Below are positions 58,961-64,000 of a DNA stretch of 64,000 nt, one piece after another. The notes under the pieces are model-generated. The model was not told the DNA's origin. It was given only the letters and a program-made list of their open reading frames with translations, and did not search any database. The first letter of the stretch is position 1. Every line of letters begins with the position of its first letter. Origin of the DNA: Limnanthes douglasii subsp. nivea (lineage: Eukaryota; Streptophyta; Magnoliopsida; Brassicales; Limnanthaceae); contig JAUPFV010000001.1 of the NCBI GenBank assembly GCA_036936605.1, forward strand, positions 114,708,771-114,772,770, in the 5' to 3' direction. Both the position numbers and the translations under genes were made by a program.

Positions 58961-59314
58961 ATTAGATAAAAATGAAACTATAGTACCTTCATTTGCAAAG
59001 TAATATAAGAAAACACTCATTTGAGGATGAAAACTTAGTACTACTATTCTAGCCTAGCTCTAAACAAATGGCTTATTTCGATTTCTTCAAATCGCATGAC
59101 ATCCTTATTCATTTGACACCACCCATTTTATCAACTACATTTTTATAAAAGTGGCAATCAAAATCTCGCATTCCACGTCGGTTAAACATGAAAAAGATTA
59201 ATGATATATAAGTAAACACATCCCCACTAATATGAGACCTTTTGATAATAGACCAAATACATAAACGTGAGGACGACGAAATATGCCGACGGAACACGCA
59301 TATTCCCAACAATT

Positions 59315-59682
59315 TTATAACTCAGCATTTTTCTCGTCAGGAACAATCGTCATCCTACGAAGCGGACACGTCATACGATCACGATGAATCCAACGATCAA
59401 TAAAAACCTGGTGAAAAAAGTGGCTACAGTTCTTCAGCCACTAGATCTCCTCTCCTCTGCACTGCTGAACTCACACAAACAAATTGCACAGCTCTCCGGC
59501 AGCTCTCTGCTCATCAGCCCAGACAGCTCCTCGAACTTAACCAAACTCATGGTAGTGGAGGAAAAACATAACAATGGAGATTTGCTAATAAGAAATAAAT
59601 AATCGTGAAGAGAAGCTTTAAGAGAGATTTGAGTGGAGGGATCTTGTAGAGAGAAGAGAGTAGCTGGCTTTTCACTAATCAC
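59315..59682 (-). pseudogene. RING-H2 pseudogene, BRH1/XERICO-like
   Basis: Intronless RING-H2 remnant. The left part of the protein ends SLVKFEELSGLMS, then CAICLCEF (first zinc-ligand pair). A frameshift at about 59430-59440 follows, and the next frame reads WLKNCSHFFHQVFIDRWI, ending DEKNAEL and TAA at 59315-59317. Besides the frameshift, the Cys expected after H-x2 (HRSCLDRW in relatives) is Phe, and the last pair reads CPLRR instead of CPLCR. Two zinc ligands are therefore gone. No upstream ATG or N-terminal hydrophobic segment typical of BRH1-like proteins is present. Confidence 0.75.
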
Positions 59683-60074
59683 TAGAAAGAGTTGGTGTGT
59701 CTCGGGTCTGGTGAGTATTTTAAGTCGGTTATATCCTTGGTTCGTGTTTCTGCTATAGTCGTGCTTAAACCTTTTAACTATTTTTTAAGCTGGTTAATTT
59801 TTATTTGTTTTTAGGTGGATGAGGTATTATGACCACGATAATGTTACACAATTAGTAAAGCATGGTGGTCTTAAATTCGGTAGGTTTTTTTGTCAAGTGA
59901 CATTACTTTTGCGCTATTTGACGAAACCGGTAAAACACCGTAAGATCTACGTTTCGGAACACAAAACAGTAAAATTATGGCAAGATGAAAAAATGTATTT
60001 ATTTTTTTAAAAATTTAAGATAAAACTCAATAATCTATGTTTTGTATTTTTTATAATGTGATAAGTTTCTTTTC
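59683..60074. other. Short intergenic stretch
   Basis: A 63-codon frame at 59819-60010 has no motif. Nothing else was seen. Confidence 0.4.
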
Positions 60075-60216
60075 GGAAAGAACCCACAGCCGTTATTCAA
60101 CAAGTACGCATAGGATAAACTTTCGGTCAAGCTAGCGTTTGTAAAGTGATTCGAACTCACGATCTTTCGTTACAAACATGTCTTACTTCATCAACTCGGC
60201 TACCTCTTTCGGAGCT
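60075..60216 (-). mobile_element. tRNA-derived SINE
   Basis: On the minus strand an RNA polymerase III A box TAGCCGAGTTG (plus 60192-60202) and B box GTTCGAATC (plus 60148-60156) are spaced as in a tRNA, with GATCGTGA before the B box. The acceptor arm does not pair as a tRNA, and an unrelated body with an A/T-rich tail follows. This fits a tRNA-related SINE rather than a functional tRNA gene. Family and target duplication were not determined. Confidence 0.65.
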
Positions 60217-61199
60217 AGAGCTAATTGTTACGGTTTGATGGCAATAGAAGTTGTTATAGTTTGATAAGTAATAGAAAATTGTAATAAGTAGGAGTTTGTG
60301 GTATAGAATAATTATAGTACAATTGTATAGTACGTCGATTAAAAAATGTTCGGTGGGAGTCCCTTGAGTATCAACTATAGTGACATATACTACTTTAACT
60401 AAAAAATGTTTGATAATATTGACTAACCATTTTCGATAAAGCTAGTCTTACACCCGTGTTTATTTAAGAGAAAAGTACCACAAAATAAATTTTGTGGTAT
60501 GAAATCCCTGATCAGTATCCAAATATTAGACCCTCTCCACTAGTACTTGGAAGCCAATTTTTTACCAAATTAATGATAATACTAGAAGAAATAGAAAATA
60601 GGTTATTATTAATTTAATTTTCACTCCCCCCAAATCCCAATAAACTTTAGAAACTGAAAAGACTAAAGAAGAAAGTCAGAGTGAAGGAAGTTAAACCCTA
60701 AAAGAAGTCTGGCGAAGGTCTGGTTGTTTCCGAACAAACTCCGGCGAGTATTAAAGACCTGTCGTACGAATCCATCGGCCAACTCCATCTTCATTTCCTC
60801 TTGTGAACCCATAACCACCATTGCCGGCGAACTTCGTTAGTCGAAACTACCGTTAAGGTACGTCGACAGTTTATTTCTTACTTATTATGTTAATGGCGCT
60901 TTGTCGACTGCTTGTTCGATAAGTTCGTTATCGACTGGTTGTTCGATAACTTCGTTATCGGGAAAGTATTGGCTTTACATTTGCTGACCGGTGATTGTAT
61001 GTTGTCTGGTTTTGTCTGGTCGATTGTATGTTGTTTGCGAGGGAAAACACATTTCTTCTTTTGTTGCTGTTTTTGTTTTAGGTATGCGTAACATGTCGTT
61101 TCCTGTACGTGCATGCTTGTTTGGAATTGAAACATGGGTAGTGCATCATGTTTATAGATTATCTCGCGTCTGCTTTGGTATTTTAATGCATCATGTTTA

Positions 61200-61700
61200 T
61201 AGTAGTTTTAGTATGTGTCTCGCGTAGTATGGGTTCTGTAATGGAAGGTAAGTTGGGTGTTTTTTATATGTATCTCGCGCATGGCATCATCACATCTCGT
61301 TTTGTGTGACATGGAGTCTGAAATGGTAGGTGAGGTTGCGTTTGTTATGTGTATCTCGCGAATGGGATCGTTGCCATCTCGCGTTGTATATCATGGGTTA
61401 TGTAATGGAATGTTGGTTGGGCGTTTGATGGTCGTATCTCGCGCATGAAATCGTTGACATCTCACATTCTGTATCGTGGGGTCTGTAATGGATGGTGAGT
61501 TGGGTGTTTATTATATGTATCTCGCGCATGGGATCATCATATCTCGCTTTGTGTGTCATGGAGGCGGTAATGGTGTGTGAAGTTGGATTTGTGCTATGTA
61601 TATCGCGCATGACATCGTCATATCTCGCGTGTTGTATAATGGAAGGTGTCTAGGGGGTTTGTTATATGTAACTCGCATGACATTTAGTGCACATGTCGCG
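61200..61700. repeat. About 82-bp tandem array in intron 1 of M2, TATCTCGCGCATGG core
   Basis: Core TATCTCGCG at 61271, 61352, 61435, 61518, 61599 and (degenerate) 61669, spacing 81, 83, 83, 81 and 70 bp. Each unit also carries a second ATCTCGC word and TGTAATGGAAGGTGAGTTGG-like text. Frames on either strand are repeat artefacts. Confidence 0.9.
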
Positions 61701-62899
61701 TCGTATGGTTGCTGTATGTCGCTTGTATATGGGTCATTGGAGTGTATCTCGCGAAACACGTTTGATATATCACGCATTGTATATGTTTACTCATTTATGT
61801 TGGGTTTATAATAAGTTCTACAAGGGGATATGTATTACTAAAATCTAACATGGTTCTTCTTTTGTGCGTACATGTTCTGCTATGGGAAAAGGTACGTTTT
61901 ACAGGTCTCGTTTGGTCAGCATATTAAATTTGCTGCAGAAAAACATAGTGGCTGAGGAGCATATCGAGGCTACGAAGAACACGCCATTCTATACGTTGCT
62001 GAAAACTTTCTTTATGCTAATGAACAAAGATCTGCCAAAGAAGAAGTTTAACAAAGTTATAGAAGAGATTATAAAGAGATATTTCAGTAAAGAAATTGTG
62101 TTTTAGAATAGGTTCGAAGAGGGTTAAACTGACCACAAACGATGTTAAACCCATTTTCGGTCTTAAAAACGGAACGGAGGAAATGCCGATGAACAGAACA
62201 GGGGCATTCACTGAAGATTTTCCGATGGTGCGGAGAACCAGTCTCCACTGATGCAGAAATATGTATTGCGTCCAAGGGCGAGAAAAAGTGGACCGTCAAA
62301 CCAAAAGGCTATTTCAAATGCGATGATTAAGGTATAAATAACAGATTATGAAACGTAGGCATGTTTTAGAATATCCAATTAAATAACTCATATCTGGTTT
62401 GTTACAGGAAGCAATAGAAATAGCAGTAAATAATGGGAGGGAGGAATCTGTAACCGACGTTGCCAAGCTTTTAATACTCTTTATTTGTTCTACCCTGTTC
62501 TACTCTGTATTTGGAGATATCATGGGCTGGACAATGGTCTTCTACGTAGAAGACATGCTAAAAATTAATGATTATGATTGGTCGGGAGCAATTGTTGAGA
62601 AGCTGACGAAGTCTATGGTTAATTGTTTGGAGAAAGGGACACCAGATCACGTCATCGGCTGCGTAGCAGTCTTATTGATGATTATTGAACTCGCGGTTTG
62701 TATTATTTTGTTTTGTTATAAAATTGATATAACTGTGTCCTGTTTTTTCTCAGCCCTTCATAATGGAGCACACCACGCTAGGGGAAGATTTGGTAAGGCC
62801 AAACATGATTCCTAGGTGCTACAAATAGTGGGGGAAAGAGTGCAAGGAGTCTACTATGGGCCTTGTTAAAAGGCCGAGGAAGCTCCCTGATGATGAGGT

Positions 62900-63345
62900 A
62901 ATATATGGCCATCGCATGATATTTATGTTTTGAATCGCGTGATATATCGTAAACGGATCGCGAGATATATTAGTTGTTAATTGCTGAATCGCTTTATGCT
63001 AATCTATGTCGTTATGAATCACGTGAGAGGTCTAGGCATTCAATCGCGTAATTGATATGTGTTTGTCATTAGAGAATCGCACCGTATGCTGCAGGACAAA
63101 CACACGACATATACTTTAGTTATGCACGCATCACATCGTCTTTCATTTATGAGATAATGAATCGCATCTTAAGATATATACATGACTCGCGCATGTAATA
63201 TACGTTTATCTGACGAGAATCGCATGGAATATTTCAAATGCATCGCGAGATATCTATTTAATTATTGCATGACTCGCATCTTGGTTTCTGTGCATGTGAA
63301 TGAGTCGCGTTGTATACGTGCGTGAATCGCGTAAAATGTATAGCT
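62900..63345. repeat. Array of TCGCGTGATAT-like words in an M2 intron
   Basis: Words such as AATCGCGTGATATAT, ATCGCGAGATATAT, GAATCGCATGGAATAT and TGACTCGCATC recur about every 20-50 bp through intron 62898-63391. CpG is strikingly frequent for such AT-rich DNA. Confidence 0.7.
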
Positions 63346-64000
63346 GACTAGCTATTCGCTGTTTGTTTCAAAATACAATTGCTTGTTGCAGATATTGGAA
63401 GAAGAGATAAAACTAACAGAAGCTGAAGAAATGCCTTCGGGTCGGGGGAGACTAGTGGAGGCTATGGTAGGAAGTTGACAAACAAAAGGAAAAATACGAT
63501 GAGCAATAGAACTGGGAAGCGGTCGAAGTATTGTACATGGTGGAAACAAATGAGATGGAAATTAGGCAGACATCTGAAACAGTGGATTACGGGGGAGTGG
63601 ATGAGGATTACGGTCAACCACTGCGGGGGTGGTTGGATCAGAATAAAAATACACCCGAGAAAGGCGGTAGCTCAAGTACTTGGATGAAGAGGATGAAAGT
63701 TTAGAAGCCAAGCGCTTGTAGTGTTTTATTTAAGAGGATGGAATATATCAAGAAGAGAAGCAGTGAAAAATACAAATACTCGGTAGAAAATAAGCGGCTT
63801 AATATTTCTTTGGCACGAAAGAATAGACAAGTAAGTTGTTTAAGAGGTTGTCATTTTAATGATGCATTTTCATTAGTTTGGCTAATACTTGTTCAATTTC
63901 CCTACATATTGAAGAACTCCAAAGGGAGGTTGCTTCTTTGACTTTGAAGCTTTAAGAACAAGCTGATCAAGGTAATAAAGATGATGAAGATGCTGGGGAT

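Larger units (their letters stand above)
60700..64000 (+). pseudogene. MULE copy M2: DUF1985-like N-terminal exons, incomplete at the window edge
   Basis: Second, better-preserved copy of the M-type protein. An untranslated start (about 60700-60860) and a long intron 1 filled with an 82-bp array precede the exons 61898-62331, 62408-62695, 62754-62897 and from 63392 onward; all borders are GT-AG and match M1. Conserved words: LVSILNLLQKN, KLTTNDVKPIFGLKNG, GWTMVFYVEDMLKINDYDWS, GCVAVLLMIIEL and IPRCYK followed by TAG at 62826-62828 (M1 has TGA at the same codon). A frameshift occurs near 62106. A charged, coiled-coil-forming region (KKRSSEKYKYSVENKRL) begins at 63738. Ulp1 and transposase parts would lie beyond 64000. 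No catalytic function can be assigned to this part. Confidence 0.7.

Noticed and set aside
60140..60216. Functional tRNA gene
   Set aside because: A and B boxes fit, but the acceptor stem does not pair and an unrelated tail follows; SINE is the better call.
61256..61811. Short frames on both strands over the 82-bp array
   Set aside because: They follow the repeat period and have no independent support.
1..64000. CRISPR array, bacterial operon or phage system
   Set aside because: All tandem repeats lack unique equal-length spacers, and the gene content and introns are those of a plant nuclear genome.

Overview
This is AT-rich plant nuclear DNA, most likely from a eudicot. It has intron-containing genes of plant families (a DETOXIFICATION/MATE transporter and an RHB1A-type RING-H2 E3 ligase). 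Around them lie Ty3/gypsy retrotransposons of the Tat/Retand/Ogre group and Mutator-like (MULE) elements that carry a Ulp1-type protease. The species cannot be named from sequence alone. There are no bacterial-type genes, CRISPR arrays or rRNA. All coordinates, exon borders and repeat counts were read by eye.

Layout. 1-5984: AT-rich intergenic DNA with a foldback MITE (about 2500-2943) and a minisatellite (3520-3790). 5985-23100: a nest of decayed Tat-type elements. Old plus-strand element B (5985-6950, continuing at 15253-17965, with an antisense-ORF remnant at 22110-22712) was split inside its reverse transcriptase by plus-strand element A (6951-15247; both LTRs recognisable). A in turn carries a 303-bp MITE (14357-14659). 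A minus-strand truncated element D (about 18001-21815) lies in B's 3' region and has lost everything between gag and integrase. 23100-27290: mostly unassigned, with a foldback (25563-25805) and a gene fragment (26404-26822). 27291-29787: seven-exon MATE transporter gene, minus strand. 31153-32414: four-exon RING-H2 gene, minus strand.

33650-53300 is one old Ulp1-type MULE (M1). Its plus-strand exons run from 34408 to about 49740 and its mudrA-like transposase lies on the minus strand (51545-53300). A young, nearly complete minus-strand Tat/Retand element C (34510-45048) interrupts one M1 exon, with 478-bp LTRs and target duplication ATATT. 55300-58960 holds fragments of another unidentified element. 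59315-59682 is a broken RING-H2 copy, about 60075-60216 a tRNA-derived SINE, and 60700-64000 a second copy of the M-type element (M2), cut by the window edge.

Two themes link the repeats. First, every Tat-type element here (A, B, C, D) carries a gene-like antisense ORF between integrase and 3' LTR. It has a Transposase_28-like (PF04195-like) domain, and its intron is conserved between A and C. An ABRE-like CACGTGTC motif lies upstream of it in A, B and C, and a TATA box in A and C. Second, introns of the M-type MULEs have filled with degenerate tandem arrays that share a TCTCGCATG/TCTCGCG core, at different introns in the two copies. A different core (GTTGCGTAATTAC) recurs at 3.5, 56, 57 and 58 kb.
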